Assembly: GCF_014287585.1 (NCBI RefSeq)
Contig: NZ_JACOOJ010000035.1
Span: 1 to 62,683 of the forward strand
Origin: Parabacteroides hominis
GTDB lineage: Bacteria; Bacteroidota; Bacteroidia; Bacteroidales; Tannerellaceae
Direction: 5' to 3'
Length of the DNA stretch: 62,683 nucleotides
Shown in pieces: positions 34,408 through 43,655 of this stretch. Below the pieces are notes generated by a model that was not told the origin of the DNA, did no database searches, and saw only the letters and a program-made list of their open reading frames with translations. Every line of letters starts with the position of its first letter. Positions within the stretch are counted from its first letter, which is position 1. The translations under genes were made by a program, and so were the position numbers.

Positions 34408-35739
34408 ATGGCAACAAAAGCATTTCAAAAGATATATACAAAGATTACCCAGATTACAAAAGCTACCTGTTCGCTGAAAGCAACGGGAGTAGGGTATGAC
34501 GAGTTGGCCTCTGTCGACGGCAAGCTGGCTCAGGTGGTAAAGATCATCGGCGACGAAGTGACCTTGCAGGTCTTCTCCGGAACGGAAGGCATCCGTACGA
34601 ATGCCGAAGTCGTATTCATGGGAAAGGCTCCTTCGTTGAAGGTCGGCGACCAATTGGCCGGCCGTTTCTTCAATGCGTATGGCGACCCGATCGATGGCGG
34701 TCCCGTTCCCGAGGGCAAGGATGTCGAAATCGGCGGCCCGTCCGTGAACCCGGTACGCCGCCAGCAACCCTCCGAGTTGATCGCTACGGGTATTGCCGGT
34801 ATCGACCTGAACAATACGCTGGTAACCGGACAGAAGATCCCGTTCTTCGCCGACCCCGACCAACCGTTCAACCAGGTAATGGCGATGGTAGCCTTGCGTG
34901 CCCAATCCGATAAGATTATCCTGGGCGGCATGGGTATGACGAACGACGACTACCTGTTCTTTAAGAATACGTTTAGCAATGCCGGTGCGCTGGATCGCAT
35001 CGTCAGCTTTATCAATACGACGGAAGACCCGTCCGTGGAGCGTATCCTGATCCCCGATATGGCCTTGTGCGCGGCTGAATATTTTGCCGTGCAGAAGAAC
35101 GAAAAAGTGCTGGTGCTGCTCACCGACATGACCAACTATGCGGATGCTTTGGCAATCGTGTCCAACCGTATGGACCAGATCCCGTCGAAGGACTCCATGC
35201 CGGGCTCCCTGTATTCCGATTTGGCTAAGATTTACGAGAAAGCTGTCCAGTTCCCTGCCGGCGGTTCGATCACGATTATTGCCGTGACGACTCTGTCCGG
35301 TGGCGACATCACGCATGCCGTGCCTGACAATACGGGTTACATCACCGAAGGGCAGTTGTATCTCCGTAAGGATAGCGATGTCGGCAAGGTAATCGTCGAC
35401 CCGTTCCGAAGCCTCTCACGTCTGAAACAATTGGTGACCGGAAAGAAGACACGCGAAGACCATCCGCAGGTGATGAACGCCGCCGTCCGTCTGTATGCCG
35501 ATGCCGCCAATGCGAAGACAAAGATGGAGAACGGTTTCGACCTGACGGACTACGACAACCGTACGTTGGCTTTCGCGAAGGATTATTCCGAAAAGCTATT
35601 GGCTATCGACGTCAACCTCGACACGACCGAAATGCTCGATGTGGCATGGGGCTTGTTCGGCGAGTATTTCGAACCTGCCGAAGTGAATATCAAACAGGCG
35701 TTGGTCGACAAATACTGGAAGAGTGACGGGGCAAATTAA
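34408..35739 (+). CDS. atpB: V-type ATPase regulatory subunit B
   Basis: This non-catalytic partner in the A3B3 head has 443 residues. It carries the family's GDPIDGGPVPEG block near residue 92 and NPVRRQQPSELIATGIAGIDL. As usual for B subunits there is no functional P-loop; the equivalent is VTGQKIPFFADPD. The Arg finger region LSRLKQLVTG is present. The gene is 8 bp behind atpA. A 99-bp gap with an inverted repeat follows before atpD. Confidence 0.97.
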   Translation: MATKAFQKIYTKITQITKATCSLKATGVGYDELASVDGKLAQVVKIIGDEVTLQVFSGTEGIRTNAEVVFMGKAPSLKVGDQLAGRFFNAYGDPIDGGPVPEGKDVEIGGPSVNPVRRQQPSELIATGIAGIDLNNTLVTGQKIPFFADPDQPFNQVMAMVALRAQSDKIILGGMGMTNDDYLFFKNTFSNAGALDRIVSFINTTEDPSVERILIPDMALCAAEYFAVQKNEKVLVLLTDMTNYADALAIVSNRMDQIPSKDSMPGSLYSDLAKIYEKAVQFPAGGSITIIAVTTLSGGDITHAVPDNTGYITEGQLYLRKDSDVGKVIVDPFRSLSRLKQLVTGKKTREDHPQVMNAAVRLYADAANAKTKMENGFDLTDYDNRTLAFAKDYSEKLLAIDVNLDTTEMLDVAWGLFGEYFEPAEVNIKQALVDKYWKSDGAN

Positions 35740-35749
35740 AAAATGAAAG

Positions 35750-35820
35750 AATTAAAGAATTAAAGAAAATGCTGGTTTGCATTATCAATACCTCAATAAA
35801 ATCCCTTTAATTCTTTAATT
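35750..35820. repeat. 16-bp perfect AT-rich inverted repeat between atpB and atpD
   Basis: AATTAAAGAATTAAAG (35750-35765) and CTTTAATTCTTTAATT (35805-35820) are exact complements around a 39-nt loop. This is the second such structure within the V-ATPase operon. Confidence 0.75.
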
Positions 35821-35838
35821 ATTAATTATAAATTTCGT

Positions 35839-36459
35839 ATGATAAAGTTTCAATATAATAAAACCTCTCTTCAGCAATTGGAAAAGCAACTGAAGATGCG
35901 TGAGCGTTCCCTGCCGACGATCAAGAGCAAGGAAAGCGCCCTGCGTATCGAAGTGAAGCGGACCAAAGACGAAGTGACGAGATTGGAACTTCAGCTTGAA
36001 CAGGAAATACAGAGTTATGAAAACATGGTGGCTTTGTGGAACGAGTTCAATCCCGGACTGATTGCGGTGCGGGATGTTTCTCTTTCCACCAAAAAGATAG
36101 CCGGCGTGGTTGTCCCTGTGTTGGACGAGATCGAATTCGAGATCGGCCGTTACAGCCTGTTCAATGCCCCTGCCTGGTTTACCGACGGTATCGAGCTCTT
36201 GAAGAAGTTGGCGCGTACTGGTATCGAAGCCGAGTTTTCGGGTATGAAGCTGGAGTTGTTAGAGCATGCGCGGAAGAAAACCACTCAGAAAGTGAACCTT
36301 TTTGAGAAGGTGCAGATCCCGGGTTATAAAGATGCGATCCGCAAGGTGAAACGATTCATGGAAGACGAGGAAAGTCTCTCCAAGTCATCACAGAAGATCA
36401 TGCGGGCTAATCAGGAAAAGCGTAAAGCGAAAGAAGAAAAAGAGGAGGCTGAAGTATGA
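35839..36459 (+). CDS. atpD: V-type ATPase subunit D (central rotor)
   Basis: The 206-residue rotor shaft has long N- and C-terminal helices that form an antiparallel coiled coil (about 5-70 and 130-200) and a short central region with VSLSTKKIAGVVVPVLDEIEFE, the family hallmark. It ends in a Lys/Glu-rich tail. It overlaps atpI by 4 bp. No subunit F gene, the usual partner of D, is found next to it. Confidence 0.93.
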   Translation: MIKFQYNKTSLQQLEKQLKMRERSLPTIKSKESALRIEVKRTKDEVTRLELQLEQEIQSYENMVALWNEFNPGLIAVRDVSLSTKKIAGVVVPVLDEIEFEIGRYSLFNAPAWFTDGIELLKKLARTGIEAEFSGMKLELLEHARKKTTQKVNLFEKVQIPGYKDAIRKVKRFMEDEESLSKSSQKIMRANQEKRKAKEEKEEAEV

Positions 36460-38276
36460 TAGTAAAGATGAGCAAATATGCCTTTATGGTATATCATAGA
36501 GAATATGACGCATTCCTCACGACTCTCCGCGAATTGGGTGTTGTGCATGTGAAGGAAACGAACTCGATCCTGGATAATGCGGAACTACAGGCTTTGCTGG
36601 CCGAACGGAAACAGGTGGGCACGGCAATCCGCTATTGCAAGAGCCTGAACTCCCAGACGAAAGAGGTGACCCTCGCTCCGGCACGTGAGCTGGCGAAGGC
36701 CGAAGGGTTGAAGCTGGTAGGCAAGCTGGAAGAAATGCAAGAAAAGCAGGTCCAGTTGCAGGCGGCAAAAGCTTCGCTGGAAAAAGATATCGCTTATATG
36801 GATATCTGGGGAGAGTTCAGCTATGCAAATATCAGACGGTTGAAAAAGGCGGGCTTCGACGTGACGTTCTTTAGTTGCCCGACTTCCAAATACGAACCCA
36901 AATGGGGAGAAGAGTACAATGCTTTTCTGGTCAATAATTTCCAGTCGGTCACCTATTTCGTGACGGTCACCAAGACGGGGACGCCGATCGACATTGATGC
37001 CGAACGTCCGAAAATGCCGGACCGGGGCTTGGCGAAACTTCATCTCGCGATGGAACAATTGCTGGACAATATCAAGGCATTGGACAATCGGTTGAAGGAA
37101 TATGCGGCTGGGCAATACAATACATTGGTCGAGTTGGAAAAGAATATCCAAAACGAATTCAACCTCTCCAATACGTTGGTGCAGACGGATCGCGAAGCCG
37201 GCGATAAACTGATGTTGTTGGAAGGCTTCGTCCCGGCGGAAGAAGCTCCGGCTATGGAGGCCGCCCTTGAAAAAGACGGCTACTATTTCCAGGAGTTGGA
37301 TATACAGGATGGAGACCGGGTTCCGATCAAGCTGAAAAATAACAAATTCAGCCGGTTATACGAACCGATCACCAAGATGTTCTCCTTGCCGAACTACGCC
37401 GAGTTCGACCCGACGCCTCTTTTTGCCCCCTTCTTCATGCTTTTCTTCGGGCTATGTTTCGGAGACGGGGGATACGGCTTGTTGGTGTTATTGGTTTGCA
37501 CGTTCCTCAAGCGGAAAGTCAATCCGGACTTCAAGCCTTACCTGACCTTGTTCCAGTATTTGGGCTTGGCGGCGATAATCGTCGGTACGTGTACGGGTTC
37601 TTTCTTCGGTATCGCATTGGCCGATGTCCCGGCATTCTCGAAAGTGAAAGACTACTTTGTGAGTAGCGACAATTTGATGACCTTCTCGATCGTGATCGGT
37701 CTGGTCCAGATTATCTTCGGCAAGACGGTTGCCGCTTTTAAGATGAAAGCACAGAAGGGTGTCAAATATAGTATCGCTCCTTTTGCCTGGGTTTTTGTCA
37801 TTACGGCTTTGGCGCTGGCATTCGGGCTTCCGATGCTGGACTTGCAATTGCCCGAAACCGTCAAGACGGTCTTTATCGGCATTGCGGTTGTCGGCTTGGT
37901 TGTCGCTTACCTCTATAACTCGCCGGGAAAGAATGTCTTCCTGAATTTCGGTACGGGGCTTTGGAATACCTATAACATGGCTTCCGGGTTGCTGGGCGAC
38001 ACGTTGTCGTATATCCGTTTGTTTGCAATCGGTTTGACAGGTGCGATTTTAGGGGGCGTATTCAACCAGTTGGCGGTAGATATGACGGAAGGCATGAATA
38101 TCGTGATGCGTGCGGTGTGCATGTTGCTGATCCTGCTCGTCGGGCATGCGATCAACATCGGGCTTTGTACGATCAGTTCGCTTGTCCATCCGCTACGTCT
38201 TATCTTTGTCGAATATTATAAAAATGCCGAATTTGAAGGGGGAGGCAAGGAATACCAACCTTTTAAGAAAGCATAG
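36456..38276 (+). CDS. atpI: V-type ATPase subunit I (a-subunit, ion half-channels)
   Basis: This stator membrane subunit has 606 residues. The cytoplasmic N-terminal arm (1-about 315) contains coiled coils, and about seven or eight transmembrane helices follow. The helix with LSYIRLFAIGLTGAILGGVFNQLA holds the essential Arg that faces the c-ring. The PLFAPFFMLFFGLCFGDGGYGLL block marks the first membrane helices. The length is at the short end for the family. It is translationally coupled to atpD. Confidence 0.95.
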   Translation: MIVKMSKYAFMVYHREYDAFLTTLRELGVVHVKETNSILDNAELQALLAERKQVGTAIRYCKSLNSQTKEVTLAPARELAKAEGLKLVGKLEEMQEKQVQLQAAKASLEKDIAYMDIWGEFSYANIRRLKKAGFDVTFFSCPTSKYEPKWGEEYNAFLVNNFQSVTYFVTVTKTGTPIDIDAERPKMPDRGLAKLHLAMEQLLDNIKALDNRLKEYAAGQYNTLVELEKNIQNEFNLSNTLVQTDREAGDKLMLLEGFVPAEEAPAMEAALEKDGYYFQELDIQDGDRVPIKLKNNKFSRLYEPITKMFSLPNYAEFDPTPLFAPFFMLFFGLCFGDGGYGLLVLLVCTFLKRKVNPDFKPYLTLFQYLGLAAIIVGTCTGSFFGIALADVPAFSKVKDYFVSSDNLMTFSIVIGLVQIIFGKTVAAFKMKAQKGVKYSIAPFAWVFVITALALAFGLPMLDLQLPETVKTVFIGIAVVGLVVAYLYNSPGKNVFLNFGTGLWNTYNMASGLLGDTLSYIRLFAIGLTGAILGGVFNQLAVDMTEGMNIVMRAVCMLLILLVGHAINIGLCTISSLVHPLRLIFVEYYKNAEFEGGGKEYQPFKKA

Positions 38277-38334
38277 GCAAACAAGTATGTTTGTCCATTA
38301 TTAAAAAGTAAATTAAACAATAACAAAAAAATAA

Positions 38335-38805
<471 letters not shown>

Positions 38806-38826
38806 TCATAAAATAAACGAAGGAGG

Positions 38827-38936
38827 AGGTGTGTCAAAACTCCTTTATCACGATCTTTTAGGCACGGATTTCCGCGTAATCCGTGCCTGAATTATGTCTA
38901 TTGTAAGCAGGATTTTCTTTTGACACACCTTCTTTT
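38827..38936 (+). terminator. Nested double-hairpin terminator after atpK
   Basis: The outer arms are 13 bp and perfect (AGGTGTGTCAAAA 38827-38839, TTTTGACACACCT 38918-38930), followed by a T-run. The inner stem is 11 bp and perfect (AGGCACGGATT 38860-38870, AATCCGTGCCT 38878-38888). The inner part looks like a separate repeat element placed inside a terminator of the GTGTGTCA type. It ends the V-ATPase operon. Confidence 0.75.
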
Positions 38937-38958
38937 TATTTATATAAAAACAACGTTA

Positions 38959-41397
38959 ATGAAAAAACAACTACTATTGGTGATGCTTTGTGCCGGGATG
39001 TTCTGCGGTACGGAAGCTCAAGGGCAGGAGACGGAGCGGTTATCCGGATATGTTCAGGCGGAACGTTTCACGAAAGAGAAGCTGAACACGATGCTTTTCT
39101 CCACATCTGTCGATCCGCATTGGTTCCGGAAGGGTGATAATTTCTGGTACGAATATAAGACCAGCAATGGCAAAGCCTGGTATGTCGTCGATCCGGTGGC
39201 AAAGACGAAGCGCCCGCTTTTCGACCTCGACGATATTGCCGCACAGATAACCGAGATCGTCAAAGACCCGTTTACCGCCCAGCAACTACCCATCCAGAAG
39301 CTCGAAGCAGGGGAGGACGGACGTACTTTCACTTTCCAGATCACCTCTTCGCAGGATGCTAAAAAAGACAGTACCGACAAGGGCAAAGGTCCGAAGAAGG
39401 AGATTTTCTTTTTCTCCTACGACTATCCCACGCGCAAGCTGACCTGGCTCGAAGACAAGAAGAAAGAAACGGAATATCCCGATTGGGCCTCTTTCTCGCC
39501 CGATGGTAAAACGGTCGTGTATGCAAAAGACCTGAACCTCTACCGGATGTCCCGCGAGGATTACGAGAAGTTGAAAAAAGACGATAAGGATAGCACGGTC
39601 ACGGACATACAACTCACGACTTTCGGCGTGAAGGATTTCGGTTTCGGCCAACCTTATAGCCTGCTGAATACCGACACGCTTTGCAACGGCAAGCGGAAAG
39701 GTGTCTGGGGTATCGTCTGGTCGCCCGATTCCCGTTATTTTGCCGTGACGGTCGAAGACGAGCGTGCCGTGAAAGACCTCTGGGTGATCAACTCCATGGC
39801 TTCTCCCCGTCCGACGCTGGAAACCTACAAATACCAGATGCCCGGCGAGAAGGAAGCGCCCGTCCAACACCTGTTCCTGTTCGATATGAACGACAATAGC
39901 TATAAGGAAATCCGCACCTCCGCATTCAAGGACCAGACGTTGCGCCTGGCACGCCGGCCGTGGAGGCAAAAAGACCGTGACCGGAAAGAGGTGGCGAGTG
40001 TTTGGTTGGGCGATAATAATCGCTTCTTCGTCACCCGTTCGAGTCGTGACCTGCACCGCATCGATATCTGTTCCTATACGGTCGGACAGGATTCGATCCG
40101 CCCGATTATCGAGGAACGCATGAATACCTATCAGGAAGTCCGTCCGCTGGCATCCATAGGAGACGGCAAAGAGTTGATCCAATGGAGCGAACGCGACGGT
40201 TGGGCGCACCTCTACCTCTATGATGGCGAAGGTAACCTGAAGAACCGCATCACCCGCGGCCCCTGGCATGTGGACCAGATCGTGAAGGTGGACGAAGCCA
40301 AACGTGTCGTTTACTTCCTGGCTAACGGGAAAGATAAAGATGAAAATCCCTACTACGAACACCTGTATCGCGCGGGTCTCGATGGAAACGGTTTGCAACA
40401 GGTCACTCCGGGCGACTATTTCCATATGGTCAGCATGGATGACAACGCGGCCTTCGTGGTCAACAACTATTCGCGTGTGAACACCATCCCGCGTACGGAT
40501 TTGATGGATAGCAACGGCCGCAAGTTGATGACGCTCGAAGAGAGCGACTTCTCCGGGTTGCTGGCCGCCGGTTACCAGTTCCCCGAACCTTTCAAGGTGA
40601 AGGCGGCAGATGGTGTGACCGATCTCTACGGTGTGATGTATAAACCGTTCAATTTCGATTCGACGGCCGTTTATCCGATTATCGATTATGTATATCCGGG
40701 TCCGCAGGTCGAAGCTACCGTTTACCCGTTCAGCCGGATGAGCGTGCGCACGGACCGTCTGGCACAAGCCGGTTTCGTCGTGATCACGGTCGGGAACCGG
40801 GGCGGACATCCGAGCCGTTCGAAATGGTATCATAACTTCGGCTATGGCAACCTGCGCGATTACGGACTGGCGGATCAGAAGGCGGCTATCGAGCAATTGG
40901 CCAACCGCTATTCATTCATCGACATCAACCGTGTCGGTATCCACGGCCATTCGGGTGGCGGATTCATGTCTACGGCTGCTATCCTGCAATATCCTGACTT
41001 CTTCAAGGCCGCCGTTTCATGTGCCGGGAACCATGACAACCGCATCTATAACCGTTGGTGGAGCGAAACGCATCATGGCGTGAAGGAAGTGGTCAGCGAA
41101 AAGGGCGATACGACTTTTGTCTACAACATCAAGACGAACGAAGAGATCGCAGGCAGGCTGAAAGGCCACTTGATGCTCGTACATGGCGACATCGACAACA
41201 ACGTCCATCCGGGTAATACGCTACGTGTGGCAGACGCCCTGATCCGGGCCGGCAAACGCTTCGATATGTTGCTTTTGCCGCAACAACGACATGGCTTTGG
41301 TGACATGGACGAATATTTCTACTGGCGTATGGTCGACTATTTCTCCCGCAACTTGCTGGGCGAACAGGAAACATCGGTAGATATCCCGAAACGATAA
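38959..41397 (+). CDS. S9B-family dipeptidyl peptidase (DPP IV-like)
   Basis: This secreted serine exopeptidase cleaves dipeptides from peptide N-termini. I start it at the ATG at 38959, which gives a clean signal peptide (KKQLLLVMLCAGMFCGTEAQG), rather than an in-frame ATG 13 codons upstream. The 812 residues comprise an eight-bladed propeller (about 40-560) and an alpha/beta-hydrolase domain. The triad is Ser665 in GHSGGGF, Asp746 in HGDIDNNVH and His778 in QRHGFGD. Such periplasmic enzymes support amino-acid growth in Parabacteroides and Porphyromonas relatives. It ends in a perfect terminator. Confidence 0.93.
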   Translation: MKKQLLLVMLCAGMFCGTEAQGQETERLSGYVQAERFTKEKLNTMLFSTSVDPHWFRKGDNFWYEYKTSNGKAWYVVDPVAKTKRPLFDLDDIAAQITEIVKDPFTAQQLPIQKLEAGEDGRTFTFQITSSQDAKKDSTDKGKGPKKEIFFFSYDYPTRKLTWLEDKKKETEYPDWASFSPDGKTVVYAKDLNLYRMSREDYEKLKKDDKDSTVTDIQLTTFGVKDFGFGQPYSLLNTDTLCNGKRKGVWGIVWSPDSRYFAVTVEDERAVKDLWVINSMASPRPTLETYKYQMPGEKEAPVQHLFLFDMNDNSYKEIRTSAFKDQTLRLARRPWRQKDRDRKEVASVWLGDNNRFFVTRSSRDLHRIDICSYTVGQDSIRPIIEERMNTYQEVRPLASIGDGKELIQWSERDGWAHLYLYDGEGNLKNRITRGPWHVDQIVKVDEAKRVVYFLANGKDKDENPYYEHLYRAGLDGNGLQQVTPGDYFHMVSMDDNAAFVVNNYSRVNTIPRTDLMDSNGRKLMTLEESDFSGLLAAGYQFPEPFKVKAADGVTDLYGVMYKPFNFDSTAVYPIIDYVYPGPQVEATVYPFSRMSVRTDRLAQAGFVVITVGNRGGHPSRSKWYHNFGYGNLRDYGLADQKAAIEQLANRYSFIDINRVGIHGHSGGGFMSTAAILQYPDFFKAAVSCAGNHDNRIYNRWWSETHHGVKEVVSEKGDTTFVYNIKTNEEIAGRLKGHLMLVHGDIDNNVHPGNTLRVADALIRAGKRFDMLLLPQQRHGFGDMDEYFYWRMVDYFSRNLLGEQETSVDIPKR

Positions 41398-41443
41398 AAT
41401 ATAAAGAGTGCGCCGGATTCGGCGCACTCTTTATATTTTATTC
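41396..41443 (+). terminator. Intrinsic terminator with a 20-bp perfect stem
   Basis: Arms 41396-41415 and 41420-41439 are exactly complementary around a GATT loop, with a GC-rich tip and a U-rich 3' arm. The A-rich 5' arm suggests it also works on the other strand. Confidence 0.9.
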
Positions 41444-41558
41444 CCCGTTATTCAATTTTTGAATCAGGATTTTACCAGCCTTAAATTTTACTGATGTGCG
41501 GGTGCGTGTCTCACATTCAGTTCGGACGGGACTTTTTACCCTTTGCTCCTCTTGTCCC

Positions 41559-41616
41559 ACTAAAAAAAATAGTTTATAAACTAATTCAAATAGTTTGAGA
41601 ACTAATTTTTTTAGTT
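41559..41616 (+). promoter_or_regulatory. Triple operator upstream of blaI
   Basis: Three copies of a dyad ACTA-N7-TAGTT start at 41559, 41580 and 41601, exactly 21 bp (two helical turns) apart. The last one abuts the -7 box TATATTTG (41616-41623). The second and third are AACTA-N7-TAGTT. They are the obvious binding sites for the repressor encoded immediately downstream. The spacing predicts that dimers line up on one DNA face and block polymerase. Confidence 0.75.
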
Positions 41617-41623
41617 ATATTTG
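41616..41623 (+). promoter_or_regulatory. -7 box of the blaI-blaR operon
   Basis: TATATTTG matches TAnnTTTG and overlaps the edge of the third operator dyad, 20 bp before the blaI start. Confidence 0.6.
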
Positions 41624-41643
41624 TCCCGAACAAATAAAATATC

Positions 41644-42018
41644 ATGAAACGACTAACTGTAAGAGAAGAAGAAATCATGGGTTATTTCTGGACGAAAGGC
41701 CCTTTGTTCGTCAAGCAACTACTCGAATTTTACGACGAGCCGAAGCCGCATTTCAATACTCTTTCCACGATCGTACGCGGGTTGGAGGAGAAAGGTTTTC
41801 TGGCACATAACACGTTTGGCAATACCTACCAATATTATGCCGCCGTGACGGAAACCGACTATAGCCGGGGCACGTTGAAGAACGTCATTGCCAAGTATTT
41901 CAACAATTCCTACCTCGGCGTGATCTCTTCGCTGGTGAAGGAGGAGGAGGTTTCGGTGGAGGAACTGAAGGAGTTGATTGAATCAATTGACAATGGACAA
42001 TTGACAATTGACAATTAA
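41644..42018 (+). CDS. BlaI/MecI-family transcriptional repressor
   Basis: This winged-helix repressor has 124 residues. The DNA-binding domain covers 1-75 (LTVREEEIMGYFWTKGPLFVKQLLEFY, then TLSTIVRGLEEKGFLAH), and a helical dimerisation tail follows. It should bind the three dyads in front of its own gene and be removed by proteolysis triggered by the M56 sensor next door. The last residues (SIDNGQLTIDN) are encoded by a run of CAATTGA-type repeats and look like a later extension. No beta-lactamase gene lies nearby, so the regulon is not penicillin resistance by default. Confidence 0.9.
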   Translation: MKRLTVREEEIMGYFWTKGPLFVKQLLEFYDEPKPHFNTLSTIVRGLEEKGFLAHNTFGNTYQYYAAVTETDYSRGTLKNVIAKYFNNSYLGVISSLVKEEEVSVEELKELIESIDNGQLTIDN

Positions 42019-42060
42019 GAGAGGGCATTTTTTAATTCTTCATTATTAATTTTTAATTCT
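41984..42060. repeat. CAATTGAC tandem repeat and AT-rich repeat at the blaI 3' end
   Basis: Short tandem CAATTGA/CAATGGA units (41984-42017) form the last codons of blaI. They are followed by an AATTCTTCATTATTAATTTTTAATTCT block of the AT-rich family seen elsewhere in the window. Confidence 0.6.
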
Positions 42061-42066
42061 CTCGCC

Positions 42067-43644
42067 GTGGGAACATTTTTAGTCTTCATAATGAAATCCA
42101 CCTGCTGTCTGGCGGTGTTCTATCTGTTCTATCGCCTGCTTTTGAGCCGGGACACGTTCCACCGTTTCAACCGGATGGCGCTTCTCAGCGTGATAGCCTT
42201 TTCTATTGCAATTCCTTTTATACGGTTTGTGACGGATGAACCAGCCGTCGTGCAACCTGCGGTACCGGACATCGAACGGTTATTGCAAATGGCCGGGACT
42301 CCTGTGGAGGAAGAGAGTGGTTTTCCGTTCTGGCTGGCGGCTCTGTTTACGGCCTATGCCGGCGGGTGTCTCTTTTTTGCAGGGCGGTTCCTCTATTCCA
42401 TCTGGCAGATCGTCCGCCTGATCCGTTCGGGCGAGGTGACCCTGCTGGAGGACGGGACGCGGTTTGTCGTGACCGACCGGACGATCCCACCGTTCAGTTG
42501 GATGAAATATATTGTCATCTCCCGCATCGATATGGAGGAGAGCGGGGCCGAAATCCTGGCGCACGAACAGGCGCATATCAGGGCTTGCCATTCGCTGGAT
42601 ATGTGGCTTGCCGGATGCTGTGCCGTTCTGCATTGGTTCAATCCCGCCGCTTGGTTGCTGAAACAGGAGTTGCAGAACGTGCACGAGTACGAGGCGGACG
42701 AGAGTGTGATTGCACATGGCGTGGATGCAAAGCATTATCAATTATTACTAATAAAGAAGGCGGTCGGCGCACAGCGTTTCACCTCTATGGCCAACAGCTT
42801 CAATCACAGTAAACTTAAAAAGCGAATTACCATGATGTTAAAACAAAAATCAAATCCCTGGGCCCGCCTGAAGTATCTTTATGTACTTCCGCTTGCAGCC
42901 ATTACCGTTGCTGCATTCGCCCGCCCTGAAATCTCCCGCCGGTTGGAAAATATCTCCGATGTGGAGTTTGCCGAAGTCCTCACGTCCCGACAGGACAAAA
43001 AGATGTCGCAAGCAGAGAAAAAAGAGGCTGTCAAAAAAATGGGACAGGAGGTCAAAGAAATGAAACATGAGGTCAAAGAAATGAAACGGGAATCCGTACA
43101 AATGAAACAAGACTCCAAGAAGGTGAAGCAAGAGGCAAAAGCGATGAAAGAGGAGGCGAAGCAAAACGCCCTTGATATGAAAGCGGATGCTCTTGAAGCC
43201 GGAGAAGCCGCCCGGCAAGTCCGTCAGGATGCCGTCAAGGCCAGTGAGAAAGTCCGCGAAGATAAAAAACAAGCTCACAAAGATAAACCGCAAATCGAGA
43301 TGACGGTCAACCAGGAACCTCGCGAGGATGTCGTCGTTATCGGCTACGGCTCGATAAAGCAACAGGATGGAAAGGTTTTTGATATCATAAAAAAAGACAA
43401 GCCTCTCTTGCGTCCTCTGGAATTTGAATCGAATATGCGTCCTGCCGGAGGTGTCCGGTATGCCAAACCGGATCCGCTTGTCATGATTGACGGTGTCGAA
43501 TATGCGGGTGGACTGGACAAGGTCAATCCTGACGAAATCGAATCGATATCAATAATGAAAGATAAGAGCGCCATCGAAATGTATGGAAAAAAAGCGGTCG
43601 GAGGCGTGATCCTGATCACAACGAAAAAGCATCTTTTAAAGTAA
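42067..43644 (+). CDS. BlaR1/M56-type sensor protease with coiled coil and TonB-plug-like tail
   Basis: The 525-residue membrane metalloprotease starts at GTG 42067 (ATG 42091 is an alternative). Transmembrane helices lie in the first 120 residues, and the zinc site HEQAH is at 166-170 with a downstream Glu in HEYEADESV. After a hydrophobic segment (about 278-293) comes a long Lys/Glu/Met heptad region (about 318-400). The C-terminus has EDVVVIGYG (420-428), like a SusC TonB box, then PLVMIDGVEYAGGLDKVNPDEIESISIMKDKSAI-type plug sequence to the end. It should cleave the BlaI repressor. The tail suggests contact with TonB or receptors, which is inference. Confidence 0.85.
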   Translation: MGTFLVFIMKSTCCLAVFYLFYRLLLSRDTFHRFNRMALLSVIAFSIAIPFIRFVTDEPAVVQPAVPDIERLLQMAGTPVEEESGFPFWLAALFTAYAGGCLFFAGRFLYSIWQIVRLIRSGEVTLLEDGTRFVVTDRTIPPFSWMKYIVISRIDMEESGAEILAHEQAHIRACHSLDMWLAGCCAVLHWFNPAAWLLKQELQNVHEYEADESVIAHGVDAKHYQLLLIKKAVGAQRFTSMANSFNHSKLKKRITMMLKQKSNPWARLKYLYVLPLAAITVAAFARPEISRRLENISDVEFAEVLTSRQDKKMSQAEKKEAVKKMGQEVKEMKHEVKEMKRESVQMKQDSKKVKQEAKAMKEEAKQNALDMKADALEAGEAARQVRQDAVKASEKVREDKKQAHKDKPQIEMTVNQEPREDVVVIGYGSIKQQDGKVFDIIKKDKPLLRPLEFESNMRPAGGVRYAKPDPLVMIDGVEYAGGLDKVNPDEIESISIMKDKSAIEMYGKKAVGGVILITTKKHLLK

Positions 43645-43655
43645 AATAAAATCGT

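Noticed and set aside
38920..38958. Upstream start for the S9 peptidase
   Set aside because: It would place a terminator arm within the gene and bury the signal peptide; ATG 38959 gives a normal secretory start.
39286..40896. Long minus-strand open frame opposite the S9 peptidase
   Set aside because: It is a shadow of the plus-strand coding sequence caused by codon bias; no domain pattern can be recognised.
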